Assembly: GCA_000497125.2 (NCBI GenBank)
Contig: CM035319.1
Coordinates: 1,170,001 to 1,234,000 of the forward strand
Direction of reading: 5' to 3'
Length of the DNA: 64,000 nucleotides
Source of the DNA: Spironucleus salmonicida
Lineage: Eukaryota > Fornicata > Diplomonadida > Hexamitidae
Shown: piece after piece, positions 36,352 to 47,854 of the stretch
How positions within the stretch are numbered: position 1 is the stretch's first letter
Layout: the number at the start of each line of letters is the position of its first letter
Notes under the pieces: generated by a model
Databases searched by the model: none
The model's input: only the letters and a program-made list of their open reading frames with translations
What the model was told of the DNA's origin: nothing
Made by a program: the position numbers and the translations under genes

Positions 36352-37383
36352 TCAGTTAGTAAATTAAAACAGTATGTAGATTATATTCCAAGCTGGATAA
36401 GGCTACATAGCAATATCTAGACGAAGTACTAGACTTATTAGATAAGTGACCAATTTGTAAATGTCACTGATAGCATCAATACCATACCAGCTGCACCCGA
36501 AGTCCTCGCCCATGAGGTCCATCCGCTCGCGCAGGTCCTCGTCGTCCCAGGCTGCCAGCAGGCCCGTCAGGCACCCGCCCAGGTCCAGGTAGTCCTCGGC
36601 GGACAGGTGTGCGATGCAGGCCCGCAGGCAGTCCAGGAAGGCCGCACGCCGCTCGAAGGATGCGCAGAGGGGGACCATCTCGCCGCACCGGGCGACGAAG
36701 AAGGCGGCCATGTCCGGCGCGAAGGCCAGCTCCTCCGCCACCTGCAGCACGGCGTCGCAGCTGGCGTGGGACACGGGCAGGCAGGCTAGGAGCTCCGGGA
36801 GCAGGGAGGGGTCCGCGCCCGCAGCGGCCACGAGGCCCTCCGCCGCCATCTGCTGGGCGTCCGGGTCCTGCAGCAAGCCCGCCAGCAGCCGCACGCCCGG
36901 CGCGCTGTGGTGGCCCAGGTAGCGCAGGCCCCAGGCGAGGTAGGACGCGGGGGTGCGCGGGCCCTGGCCCCAGAAGGCGCAGCCGCAGAGGTGGTCCAGC
37001 AGCTGTCCCGCGGCACCACGCAGGGGCGCCCCCGGGGGGTCGTGCTGCACCGCGCGCGCCAGCTGGCAGCCGAACTGGGCCGCGGCGGCGTGGTGCTCCA
37101 TCGTGCGCTGCAGGACCGCCGCCACGCGCCGCACGTCCAGGAGCCGCAGCACCTCGGGGTCGCTGGAGAAGGCGTTGGTGACCACCTGGAGCTGCAGCGG
37201 CGCGTAGGGGATGCCGAAGTCCGCGGCGAGGGCCTGCACCTGCGGGAGGTACTGGGCCGCGAAGGGCGAGGCGGAGGCGAAGAGGTCCGAGAGCCGCAGC
37301 AGGTGGTTCTGGTCCCCGGCCGGGGTGCAGGGGGTGCGGCTGCCCTGGAGTCGGGGCAAGCGGAGGCGCCGGTACAGCTGCAT
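36352..37383 (-). CDS. Unknown helical-repeat protein, full-length copy
   Basis: 343 residues. About 300 residues of Leu/Ala/Arg-rich paired helices (LLAGLLQDPDAQQMAAEGLV, ACLPVSHASCDAVLQVAEEL) suggest an alpha-solenoid. The last 40 or so residues (GIDAISDIYKLVTYLISLVL ... PYPAWNIIY) lie outside the repeat arm in AT-rich DNA, use TAG and TAA as Gln, and end at TGA 36352. Continuity across the arm edge suggests this is the ancestral copy. No family recognised. It follows the 95-residue gene after 9 bp. Confidence 0.6.
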
Positions 37384-37686
37384 TCGGAGCGGTCACAGCT
37401 CGTTGATACCGACCAGGAAGTCCAGCCGCTGGATCATGCGCTTCACCTTCAGGTCGATCTGGTGGGAGCGCTCGGCGAGGTCGGCCACGCGCGCGAGCAG
37501 CTTCTTGGCGGCGGTCTTCTGGCAGGTGATCCTCACGCGCAGGCTGCTGGTGGGGAGCGGGCGTGCCTGCTGGCGGAGGAAGTTGCGGTGCACGACGGGG
37601 TCATGGGCCGGGGAGGCGAGGCGGATCTGGCGCAGCAGCTGGGGCACGCAGCGCGCCCCCGCGTCGTTCAGGCCGAGCATTTCTTT
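36477..37686. repeat. Inverted repeat 1, right arm (GC-rich)
   Basis: Reverse complement of 30307-31517, separated from it by about 4.96 kb of AT-rich DNA containing RecQ and the MIF4G gene. Coding sense in both arms points toward the spacer. Confidence 0.93.
37393..37680 (-). CDS. Unknown 95-residue helical protein (right copy)
   Basis: Reads MLGLNDAGARCVPQLLRQIR at the start and ends INEL then TGA. It differs from the left copy at His/Gln and Arg/His positions near residues 28-35. The ATG at 37680 lies six bases inside the repeat edge, so its promoter must be in the flanking AT-rich DNA or shared with the V-ATPase 3' region. Confidence 0.5.
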   Translation of the reverse strand: MLGLNDAGARCVPQLLRQIRLASPAHDPVVHRNFLRQQARPLPTSSLRVRITCQKTAAKKLLARVADLAERSHQIDLKVKRMIQRLDFLVGINEL

Positions 37687-37784
37687 ACCCAATGAATATT
37701 ATACATGTTACTGAATATAATTTCAAATAATCACTAACGTTGTAATATAAATTATCGAATTATCTGATGAAAAATTAAAAACCC

Positions 37785-39713
37785 TCACAATTCGCTGCCT
37801 AATACATCAACTATCTTCTTCTTAAGTTTTTCTATTTCAGCTATAGCATATTCAAGACCGTGCTCGTTAGAGTCAATAAACTTCATTCTATAAAGTTCTG
37901 TTATAATATCTTAAGCATCTGTCTTTAATGTATTGAAGTCAGCACCTTTTTCTATTTTTTGATATGCTAATTCGTAGAATACTACTAAATTACCCATCAT
38001 TCCACATGTCTTCTCAAAAGGACAATATTTATCATAGCTAGAAAATGAATTTTATTGCAAAAATCCTTCCTTGACAATTCTACATGTTTCTAGAATAAGC
38101 TTTTCTTATCCGCCTAATGAGTCAAAACCAACAAGCTGTGCAGTCTCCTAAAGTGAAATTTCATCCTATAATAATTTTTATAATATTTCTCTTTATCTTA
38201 AAAATTCAGGGCTAAACCATTTGCTTAATCCATCAATACATCTGGAATATGATAATGTCCAGTCTACTGAGGGGAAATGTTTTCTCTTAGCAAGATTCTT
38301 GGAGAGAGCCCAGAAAACAGCTACTATCTGTAAAGTATTAACAGCAACAGCGTCTGAGAAATCACCACCTTAAGGAGAAACAGCACCAATAATAGTAATA
38401 GAACCTTCACGTTTTTAACCTAAACAAATTACACGACCTGCTCTTTCATAAAATTAAGACAATCTAGACGAAAGATACGAAGGATAACCACCTTCTGAAG
38501 GTAACTCGGCTAAACGACCAGAGATTTCACGTAAGGCTTCAGCCCAACGAGAAGTTGAATCAGCAAGAAGAGAAACGTGATATCCCATATCACGGAAATA
38601 TTCAGAAATAGTAATACCTGTATAAATTGAAGCTTCACGAGCTGCCACTGGCATATTAGAAGTATTAGCAATTAAAACTGTACGATCCATAATTGAAGCA
38701 GAAGATTTTTCAATCTTTAAATCTTTACCACATTTCATACATTTTTCATCCCCATGAACACGCTTTTCTACGCCACATGCTATACAAGTTCCTATTTCTA
38801 CTTCGACGTCCATCTCGGGAAATTCAGTAAGAACTTCAGCCATTTCATTACCACGTTCTCCACAACCAATATAAACAATGACATCAGAGTTAGAAAACTT
38901 AGAAACAGCTTAGGAAATAACAGTCTTACCACAACCAAAAGCACCTGGAATAGCAGCTGTAGAACCTTAGGCGACAGGGAATATGCCATCTAAAACACGT
39001 TGACCAGTGATTAAAGGGCAAGCGGCAGGAAGTTTTTAAGCATATCCAGCAGGCGAACGAACTGGATGTTTATGAGATAAAGTATATTAAATTGTTTGAT
39101 TTTAATATTTTATTTCAAGAACAACCGCGTCAATGTTGTACAAACCAGATTCTGCAACAAAAGTAACTGTGCCACCTGGGCAAATAACTTCTTTCTTAGT
39201 TTCCTTATCAATACCATATGAAGGCACAAATAATCTGCACTCTAAGAGTTTGTTTTCCTATACTGCACCATAGAAGTCACCTTATGAAATAACGTTACCA
39301 ACTTTTACATTATAACGAGAAAGGTCTACATACCATTTCTTATTTGCATTTAATGCACGAGCCTCAACACCACGCGGGATGAAAGTATCAGATCTCTCAT
39401 GCAAAGGACGCTTAGCTTACATTACTGCAATATCAACTAAGGGACGTTGAATACCATCATAGATTGTTGTAAGCAAACCTGGTCCCAACTCAACAGATAA
39501 AAGTTTAGCTGATCTGTAAACTGGTTGGCCTACACGCAAACCGGAAGTTTCTTCATAAACTTATATAACTGCTTAATCTGCAGAAAGTTAGATGATTTCA
39601 CCAATTAAGCGGAGATCACCTACATAGACTACCTCATAAAGGAAAGCTCCTAAAAGGTTGTTGGCACGAACGACTGGTCCTGAAACTGAAATAACAGTAG
39701 AGTTAGTATTCAT
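37785..39713 (-). CDS. VMA1: V-type H+-ATPase catalytic subunit A
   Basis: 642 residues, uninterrupted. The N-terminal beta-barrel starts [19 protein letters not shown]. The non-homologous region includes [18 protein letters not shown]. Walker A is [12 protein letters not shown] (about residue 255), followed by the [11 protein letters not shown] segment, the catalytic [19 protein letters not shown] block, [20 protein letters not shown], and the C-terminal helical domain. It hydrolyses ATP in the V1 ring to drive proton pumping into acidic vacuoles. Oddity: between PEMDVEVE and [10 protein letters not shown] there is an insert with two CxxC pairs (CIACG and CMKCG) that ordinary A subunits lack. 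Many Gln are TAA/TAG and there is no intron. Confidence 0.95.
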
Positions 39714-39845
39714 CTTTGGGATTTGATGGAGATGGAGTGGATAGTTTAGGTATTATTATATAATAATTATGTAATAATTATGATAATATAGTATTATTAT
39801 ATATTAGTAATAATGATTTTTTAACCGCTTCAATTTTATTAACAA

Positions 39846-40685
39846 ATGGACGAGGAAGCAAAATAAATCCAATCATAAATTAATGAATGTATCGCCCACG
39901 GTGCTTATGACCAAGCCGATGAGCTCAAAAAGTAATTACAATATCTCAAAACTCAAGTTAAAAACGAAATAACGAGCATTCTACTTGCAGATCATGAGAC
40001 TCAAATAGCCGCTATAAACCAAGCCTACAATGAGGAAGTACAATCATTTAACGACATCTGGAACACGCGCATTGACGAGTTTAATGCCCAATCCTCTCTC
40101 AAGCTGGAAAACCTGAAAGAGGAATTATAACAGGCATTATTATATTTAGAGTAGCAATTTTAGCAGAAACCACTCCGTTTTTCCTCAAATCTGTTGACGC
40201 TGCGCGCGTCGGAGCTGAAGCTTGCCAAATCGGGTGATTTCCGCTCGGCGAAAGCCCTGCAGACCGAGGCCGACAAACTTGAAATGCAGGAGCGCAACAA
40301 CTACTTTTCGCGGCAGCAGTTCGAGCGCGAGAGCCAGCGGCTGAAGCTGGTGCAGAAGTTCGAGCGGAGCGGGAAGGTCCTGCGACAGAAAGTCGAACGC
40401 GCACGCGACGAGATTCTTAGCTGCTGGGCCGGCGATATGGACCGCATCGAGAAGCACTGGCAGGCCATGCTGCGCATGGAGGGCCAGAAGTTCGGGGAGA
40501 GCCGGAGCGTGAAAATCGCCGTCAGCAGCAGCGGCAGCAGACCAGCGCGGGGCGAGGGAAAGATCCGCGCCTACATCGAGAACGCGGGATACTTCGTGGA
40601 CAGCGGGGCGCTTGGGAGCAGCATGAGCCCCGTCTTGAGCGGCAGCCACGCGCTGGGGGCCCTGCGGGCGAGCGGGGGGCTATGA
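39846..40685 (+). CDS. Coiled-coil protein, 279 residues
   Basis: ATG 39846 to TGA 40685, starting 132 bp from the divergent V-ATPase gene. The first half is AT-rich with TAA/TAG Gln (MDEEAKQIQSQINECIAHGA). The second half is GC-rich and basic, with a segment LTLRASELKLAKSGDFRSAKALQTEAD that resembles a coiled-coil repeat found in several flagellate proteins. The C-terminus is Gly/Ser-rich (GSSMSPVLSGSHALGAL). Function unknown. Confidence 0.65.
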
Positions 40686-41703
40686 GTGAGCGCGGTGTGG
40701 CTGATTGACGCAATTGTAAAGTGAGTGTATTATCAATTTATTGTAAAATTAAACTAAAATGGAGTAAGAAGTGTTGAATTTCATAATATGTCGTTAGTTA
40801 GACAGAATTAGCTATTATTGAATTAAAAAATTAAATGTTAGCTATATGGTGAGCTAGTATAGAGTTTTATTAATAATTGGTGTTAATGATTTTTAATAGC
40901 ACTATTGTGTAAATCTCAAGTTTAATTGGATTATACTATCTAAGGTTTGATAAATTGGTGATGATTCTAATTAAAAGCAGATTCTATCAGTATACGCATA
41001 ATTTTTTCTAATGATTACTTTCTAGTATCAGATTATACGTATATATAACCTAATTATGTGGTTATGAGTTAGTTTTTTCATTAAAATAAAAAGCAGATAA
41101 AACGTTATGGTAAAATTTCAATAAATAGTAGTGTACAGATGAGTATTATGCATACAATACTCAAATGGATAAAATTTGTTATTACAATGTATACCAAAGA
41201 GAATTTATGCAGTACTTGCTCTTTATTTTAAAATCAATGATCTTAATATATATTTTTTAATTATATCAACTATAATTTGTTGATAAAATATTTCTGTATG
41301 CTATATTTCTTAATTTAGTTATATAACATAAATTCTAATAGTTGAAATTCGTTTTTGTAATCATATAATAAAAATAAAAATATTGAATGTTCGTAAGACC
41401 AGTATAATAGCTTAAAGCATTTAACTATCATACCAAATTGGTTTATACATAATAAGTATAAAATGTAAAGTTATAGTTATACTAAACCGTCCTAGTTTAA
41501 TTATTATTAAAAATAAACAAATGTCTTTATAGCTGATAAGAAATAATATTATTAATACATATATATAATTTAATATTTAATAATGACAAAACAAAAAAAA
41601 TATTAAATTATAGTTATAATTCTATTTTCGTAATATTTTCCACAAACTTCAAGTTTACTATATCACCTTCATTCTGACTTATTTATATTAATAATAAGAT
41701 TGT
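40686..41703. other. AT-rich spacer, no gene seen
   Basis: About 1 kb of very AT-rich DNA with abundant TGA in all frames. No supported feature. Confidence 0.5.
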
Positions 41704-42123
41704 ATGTTATTCAGGATAATAATTATATATAATATAAACCTTAATCCTCCTTACTCCACTTCGACAATGTTTAGACCTAGAAATATTCATAAGGATAAAA
41801 TGTATTATAAGGCATTCAAAAGTGTGTTATCAGAGTATGGCTATATTGCAATTAGCCCATCCCATTCAGTTGCTATCTATGAAGATCTACTAAAATTTCG
41901 CTTGACTGATAGGTCACATTGCTTTATGATTAAAGTAGCAAAAATTTATAATCAAACTGAAAAAATTATAACTAATTATGGAGCAGCTTAATATTATTAT
42001 AAAACATTCCATCGTCACTTGATTAATTATAATGGGGAAGGAGTTCACGTTGTCCAAAGTCATGAAGCACTAGATTTTGATACTGAGTTCTCCTTTTACT
42101 AAGAGAATAGTATGTTTGAATGA
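41704..42123 (+). CDS. Unknown small protein (118 or 139 residues)
   Basis: In-frame ATGs at 41704 and 41767; the second is followed by a less hydrophobic, more protein-like start (MFRPRNIHKDKMYYKAF). Composition is aromatic-rich and folded-looking (YGYIAISPSHSVAIYEDLL), with an acidic end (DTEFSFYQENSMFE). No family recognised. Confidence 0.45.
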
Positions 42124-42352
42124 AATTTGTTTATTATTATTTTTGTTTTACTTAATATTATTAATCTATTATGATATTATAGTGATTATGCTAATTAATA
42201 ACCATTAAATTGCAAATAATTAAAGTATAATTAAAAAATCATTTAAAGTATTAAATTTCAATATACTTTAAATAAATAACCTAGTGCAGCTTTTTTGATA
42301 AAATATATGTTTATATAATTAATATCTATATAACCAGTAAGTTTATATATAT

Positions 42353-43024
42353 TCATTAAATAATCACATTAGTTGGTACTTTTTAAAATATTATCTATGT
42401 ATGCGTAAGTCCTTAATCAATTTTCTAAGTTGTGATGCATATTTCTTGATTATTTAAAAACATTTGCTGATTTACTACATCCATGAATCTTTAATTATAA
42501 TCAAAATCATGTACATCTCCAAGATTTACATTTTTTAGTAATTTAATTTACCATGAATAGAGTTCACAATCTGAAATATCTTCATCTTCTTGTTGAATTA
42601 AAAAATTATCGACTTTAAAATTGAAGTTTTCATTTTATTATTAATAATACCTCCGAAAATCATCTAATTCGTCTCCATAGTATGAATTATTGAATCTATA
42701 CTTACATAAAGTCGATATTTTTTCTCCAAAAAAAATGTATAATGCTTCTACAGCATCACGATAGTATTTATATAAAGATGCAGTTTTACATATCTATAAA
42801 AAGTAGTATATATTTATTTCTACTGGAATATTAAAAAGAAGATAATTAAGGAATTCTTAAGGTTAAGGTATTTGAAATTCTAGCTAGATAAAATTCACCA
42901 TTGCAGCACGTGAAAATGATTCTTTATTCTTGAATATTGTATAAAAATAAGCACGATCAAAATAAAATTTCTATAAATCCTCTAAGTTATAACATTATTA
43001 TATTGATGAACTTTTAATTCCCAT
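42353..43024 (-). CDS. Unknown protein with possible myristoylation start (223 residues)
   Basis: Starts MGIKSSSIQQ, which fits the MGxxxS myristoylation pattern. The body is helical and Tyr/Phe-rich (KTASLYKYYRDAVEALYIFF) and more acidic later. There are numerous TAA/TAG Gln. It starts 31 bp from the stop of the transporter gene on the same strand. No family recognised. Confidence 0.5.
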
Positions 43025-43054
43025 TTTATGACTAATATATAATTATATATAAAT

Positions 43055-44632
43055 TCATTTACTCAATTTTTTATTAAAGAATTTAATGTCACGAATAAGA
43101 GTTATCACTGATAACACCAATCCTATGAATAACATAAAAATCCAAAACCAAATTGATCCACTTTAATCATTAGGCCAGTTCATAGTAAATAACCCACTTA
43201 CTGGAGGCAGTGCAAATTATCCTACACTTTAAAAAATACCTGAAATAGCATATCCTGTATCAAATTATTATTATTTAATAACATTTGTTATTAAACTACG
43301 TCCAACAACTGATGCACCCCCATCTAATATTCCAATAATGAAAATAGAAATATGTGGTGACATTTATGGCGAGAAAAATAAAAATCCAAATGATATTATT
43401 CCTATTAAGCTTAAAATAACTTAGAATAATGGTCTTCTACCACAAAAATAAATTAGTACTGAGAAAATTGGTCCTCCTAACATAGCTGATACTGATATTG
43501 TGATTCCAGTTTAACTTGCTAGGTCTAATCCTCCATGTAAAGTTATATAGGATAGTATTATTGTTTAAGACCCATAACATACTGAGATTAATAAACAATA
43601 ACTAAAATTTATTATCCAAAAATCTAGCGGTAGATTAAAATATTTTTAAATTTTAAATCTATTATTTATATTATTAGGTTACAAAGTATCATATTAAAGT
43701 TATTTAATTACAGCTAATATTTAATTTTATTTTGAGATTACACTGTTATCATTATCAGAGCATAAAAATGAATCGGCAGTTAAACTATTGTCAGGATAGT
43801 ACTAAATTTTCAATTATTTATGATCTTCTTTTAATTTTTTCTCATCACGAATTAAGAATATAGAAGATAAAACATAAAAGGAGATACATATTAATGTAAT
43901 ATAAAAGTTTAACCAAAAAGTTAGACAATATTTTTAAATATATTATGATTAATTATGCTAGTAATCTTACTCGCTCATTATTATTGGAACAAACACGAAA
44001 CTAATTAATGATGCTAAAGCAGTGACACTAGATACGATTCCGAAGCTTATTGCAATTTTATTTGGCTAAATATATTTCATAATAATTGAAGATTAGATCA
44101 AAAATGTTGTTTCTTAAAATATTCCTGCTAATATTCTAGTTATAATTATGCCAATATAATTTTAGGAAAATATCCCCATAGGTATGGTAATTATTAGTAC
44201 AAATAAGTTCATATAAAATCCAGCTAAAATTGGTCCAAATTTATCAATAATAGGAAGACAGATTAATGGCATAAATAAGGATGGCAAAAATATGACAGAA
44301 GATAACATGCCTAATTAGGATAATGAGATATCTAATACAGTTTGTACATAGTCTTATTACGCGGCTAACGAATCTGCTATATATAATTCTGGAAAGCTTA
44401 CTAAGCTCGATGATATTAATGCCATAATCATTATAAAAGTTCTTGATATACCTTAGTTTTATTAAACAGAATTTCTATAACAGAAAGAATGTTTAGTGAC
44501 AAAGCTTCTTAAAGTTTTTTAGTCATAACCGTAATTTTATGAAATCTTAAGTCTTAACTATTATTATTTTATAAATGTATTTCTTTCCAATTCTAGGAAG
44601 CTTTCTATCTCTAAGCTTCTAGAGCTTTTCAT
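43055..44632 (-). CDS. Major facilitator superfamily transporter (MFSD1-like)
   Basis: 525 residues with about twelve predicted helices in two groups of six, split by a long polar loop (RDEKKLKEDHKQL to NNRFKIQKY). After a cytosolic N-terminal tail (MKSSRSLEIESFLELE), TM1 begins near IMIMALISSSLVSF. Typical MFS elements include the TM2 LGMLSSVIFLPSL region, TM5-6 transitions and, in the second half, the loop CGRRPLFQ between TM8 and TM9. The overall layout recalls lysosomal MFSD1-type carriers; the substrate cannot be told. Many Gln are TAA/TAG, several inside helices. Confidence 0.75.
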
Positions 44633-44922
44633 TTTTATCTAATAATATTATAATAATTGATATTAAATATATAAAATAGATACAACGAAAATTTTATATG
44701 TCATAATATTTAGTATACATAATAATCTTGGTTATTTTAAATAATAAATAATTAAGTAAGAATAATTAGTAGATAATTAGAAAATTCGACAATATTCGTA
44801 TAAGAATAACAATCTATAAATATTTTTAAAATAATTATATCTTAATTACTAGAAATATGGGCACTTGTAGATACATATATTTATACAACATAAATATTAG
44901 CACATAATTGAATAAATTTCTA

Positions 44923-45176
44923 TTGCGCAGTCGCAGAAGGTCGTGAAGATCACGTTCTTCCTGCGACAGGGCGTTCTGTGGGACTTCCAGAAGATCTTCA
45001 AGCGCATCCGGTTCCTCATCATGAAGACCGAGCGGGCCGAGGACATCGGCGTCGAGGAGGTACTGATTCTACGGAGCGAGAGTTACGTCGACGAGGAGAG
45101 CGGCGTAACCGTGAACAACCACAGCTTCGTCGTGAAGGAGCGGCTGTTCGAGAGCAGCGACAGGGGCGCAGAGTGA
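44923..45176 (+). pseudogene. Orphan 3' end of the EF-hand kinase gene
   Basis: These codons (SQKVVKITFFLRQGVLW ... to GAE then TGA) are the last 84 or so of the kinase gene at 54020-56179, duplicated with the arm and cut off from the kinase body at the repeat edge. There is no ATG in a suitable place, so it is probably not expressed as such. One Glu here is Gly in the full gene. Confidence 0.8.
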
Positions 45177-45179
45177 GGG

Positions 45180-46973
45180 TCACACCACTTTGAAGAAGTA
45201 GTGCGCGAAGGGCGGCTCCTCCGCGACCTGCAGCACCTGCCGGCGGACCTGGATCGCTCCCTGGGCCACCATCTCGCACAACAGGAGGAACGCGCACCGC
45301 TCCCAGTCGAGCCCGGGCAGCAGATCCTACGCCGCCGCCGCGAAGGCCCGGTCCTTGAGGAGGGCGCGGAACTGCGTCAGGCGCATGCTCCGGAAGAAGG
45401 CGAGCAGGGGGCGCAGCAGGGGCTCCACGTGCACGCGGCGGGCTGCGGGGCGGCCGGTGCATACCTCGCACTTGCCGCAGCCCGGGACCGCGAACCCGGT
45501 GTAGTACTGCTCCAGTAGCCGCCAGGTGCAGACTGGGCGTTCGAGGATGCAGAAGAGGTCGCACACAGCCTTGGCCTGGGCCTCGAAGTTCGCCTCTGCG
45601 CCGCCCAGCACGAGCTTCAGGTACGCGAAGGCGTCCTCCCAGCTGTAGTTCAGGTAGCCATCGCAGCGCTGGCCGCTCCGCCCGCCGCGGCCGATCTTCT
45701 GCACGAAGTCGTTCACGCCGGAGGGGAAGTCGTGCACGTAGACGTAGGCCAGCCGCTTCAGATTGATGCCCATGCCGAATCCCACGGTCGCCACCAGCGC
45801 CCGGACGGCATCATCCGCGACCCAGCGCTGGGCGTTCGCCGAGGCGTCCCGCAGCCGGGAATGGAAGGGGAGCGCCGAGCATCCGGACCGCGAGAGCGTG
45901 GCGGCGAGCTCCTCGCAGGTGGCAGTCTTCCTGGCGTACACGAGCATCTTCTGGTCGTGGGTGTCTGCGAAGCGCAGCAGGGCCGCGGCGTCGGCGCGCT
46001 GGTAGCGGGCGTGGATGTGGAGGTTGGGCCGGAACACCGAGAAGGTGAGCACCTCCATGCCGCAGAAGGCGAAGGCGCGCTGGATCTCGGCCAGGTCGCA
46101 CTCGGGGAGGCTGGCGCTGAGGCCGACCACGGGCAAGTTGGTGCGGCCGCGGATGGTCTGGATCACGCCCACGATCTGCGCGTAGTCGGTCCGGAAGCCG
46201 CTACACTCAACCATGAGGTGGCACTCGTCCACGGCGACGAGGGCGACCTGGTTCTGGGAGACCATAGCCTTCAGCATCGCCTGCAGGGGCGCGTCCCCAA
46301 CCAGCCGTTCGGGCGTGAGGAAGAGTACCATGTCGGTCTGGGCCTGCAGCTCGCCCCTGCAGATCCGGCCCGCGCCGGAGTTCAGCTGGCGGGCGTTGAC
46401 GCCCATCTCCTGCAGGTTGCGGATCTGGTCCTCCCGGAGCGCGATGGTCGGCGTCACCACCACGGCGACCTTGCCGAAGAGCACGGCCGGCAGCGTGTAG
46501 ATCAGGGACTTCCCGCCCGACGTGGGGATCGTGCACAGCGTGGACTTGCGGGCGAACACGCGCGAGAGCACGGCGGCCTGGGCTGGGCGCAGGGCCGGGA
46601 TCCGCAGTGACTGCAGCGCCGTGGCGACTAACGGCAGCAGCGAGGACGCGATCAAGTCGTTCTCCAGCGGCGGGACGCGCCGGGGCGTGAGGAAGCAGCG
46701 CTCGGCGTCGGCGGCCGGGCACACGGGGAGCAGCACGTGCTGGGGGACGAATGATACGGGCTGCGGCGGGGGCTGCGAGGCCAGGTGTTCCGAGACCACC
46801 TCGAAGGAGGCTGAGGACGCGAGCGAGACCACCGAGACGGCGCTGGAGGGCGATCCGGGCGATGCAGCTGCAACAGTGGATTCCTGCGCTACCCCAGCAC
46901 TCGGCATGGCGTCAGTGATGCGGAGGCGGACCGGGGCGAAGGCCTGGCAGAAGTAGTCCTTGAGGTTCTCCAT
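45180..46973 (-). CDS. GC-rich RecQ-like helicase, left copy (Trp-to-Cys at DECH motif)
   Basis: 597 residues if the TAG near 45330 is read as Gln, giving the same C-terminus as the right copy (QDLLPGLDWERCAFLLLCEM ... HYFFKVV, TGA). Identical to 52223-54016 except that the conserved Trp after the DECH box is Cys here (HLMVECSG). In RecQ enzymes this aromatic position couples ATP hydrolysis to DNA binding, so the left copy may be impaired. The stop lies 3 bp from that of the kinase fragment. Confidence 0.85.
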
Positions 46974-46988
46974 TGGAAAGGAATGCGA

Positions 46989-47558
46989 TCACTCGGCGGC
47001 CTTCTGCGCCTGGACGGCGTTCCAGCACGCCCTGCAGCAGGCGACGTACATGTCCGCGCCGCCGATGACGACCTCGGCGGTGTCGTTGGTGATGCGGGCC
47101 GAGAATGGCGCGTCCTGGAAGCAGCTGTAGCACACGGAGCTGAGCTTGTCCACGTGGTCGGCCAGCGCGCACAGCGGGGGGATCACATCGAAGGGCTTGC
47201 GCAGGAAGTTGCCGTCCAGGGCGGTCACCAGCACCGTCTTGCCGGCGTTGGCGAGCGCCTCGGCGTGCTCCACGAGGTCGGGGTAGAACTGGCCCTCGTC
47301 GATCGCGACCACGTCGATCGTAGCGTCTACCAGGTGTATCACGTCCGCCAACCTGGAGGCCTGCACCGCCGGGAGCCCCATCATGTCGTGTGTGGAAAGC
47401 TGGTCCGCGGAGTAGCGCGTGTCGGCCGCGAACTTCACCACCAGCACGGAGCGCTTCGCGGCGCGGTACTTGCGGATGCGCCTGATGAGCTCGGTGGACT
47501 TGCCCGAGAACATGGGGCCGAGGATGAGCTGGATATTGCCGCCGCTGAGGATGACCAT
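46989..47558 (-). CDS. TK: Thymidine kinase (type II), left copy
   Basis: 189 residues, same protein as 51638-52207. P-loop GPMFSGKST, DEGQFYPD and the zinc-binding cysteines (CYSC, CRACW) are complete. Its stop lies 15 bp before the start of the helicase gene on the same strand, suggesting short intergenic promoters or coupled expression. Confidence 0.9.
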   Translation of the reverse strand: MVILSGGNIQLILGPMFSGKSTELIRRIRKYRAAKRSVLVVKFAADTRYSADQLSTHDMMGLPAVQASRLADVIHLVDATIDVVAIDEGQFYPDLVEHAEALANAGKTVLVTALDGNFLRKPFDVIPPLCALADHVDKLSSVCYSCFQDAPFSARITNDTAEVVIGGADMYVACCRACWNAVQAQKAAE

Positions 47559-47647
47559 TGCGGAAAGGGTGGAAACTAAGTTGACGGGGCGAGCGAGATA
47601 TGCGGACCGCGGCGGCTCCGGACGAAAAACCCGGGAACCGCTCCACA

Positions 47648-47854
47648 ATGGACCTCCTACTCCCCGCCGCCTTCCTGCAGGCCCAGCTCGGCCAGCCGGT
47701 AACCGTGGAGCTCAAGTCGGGGCAGGTCCTCACCGGGCAGCTCGAGGCCGCCGACGCGTACTACAACCTGCGGCTCTCCGGGGCCTCGCTCGGTGCGGAG
47801 CCCATGGGGCACGTCACCGTGCGCTGCAACAACGTGCTGACCGTTGCGAAGTGA
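47648..47854 (+). CDS. Sm-like (LSm) protein, left copy
   Basis: 68 residues, identical to the right copy. The Sm1 motif reads PVTVELKSGQVLTGQLEAAD with NLRL after it; Sm2 is HVTVRCNNVLTV. See the right-arm entry. It is divergent from thymidine kinase, 89 bp start to start. Confidence 0.7.
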   Translation: MDLLLPAAFLQAQLGQPVTVELKSGQVLTGQLEAADAYYNLRLSGASLGAEPMGHVTVRCNNVLTVAK

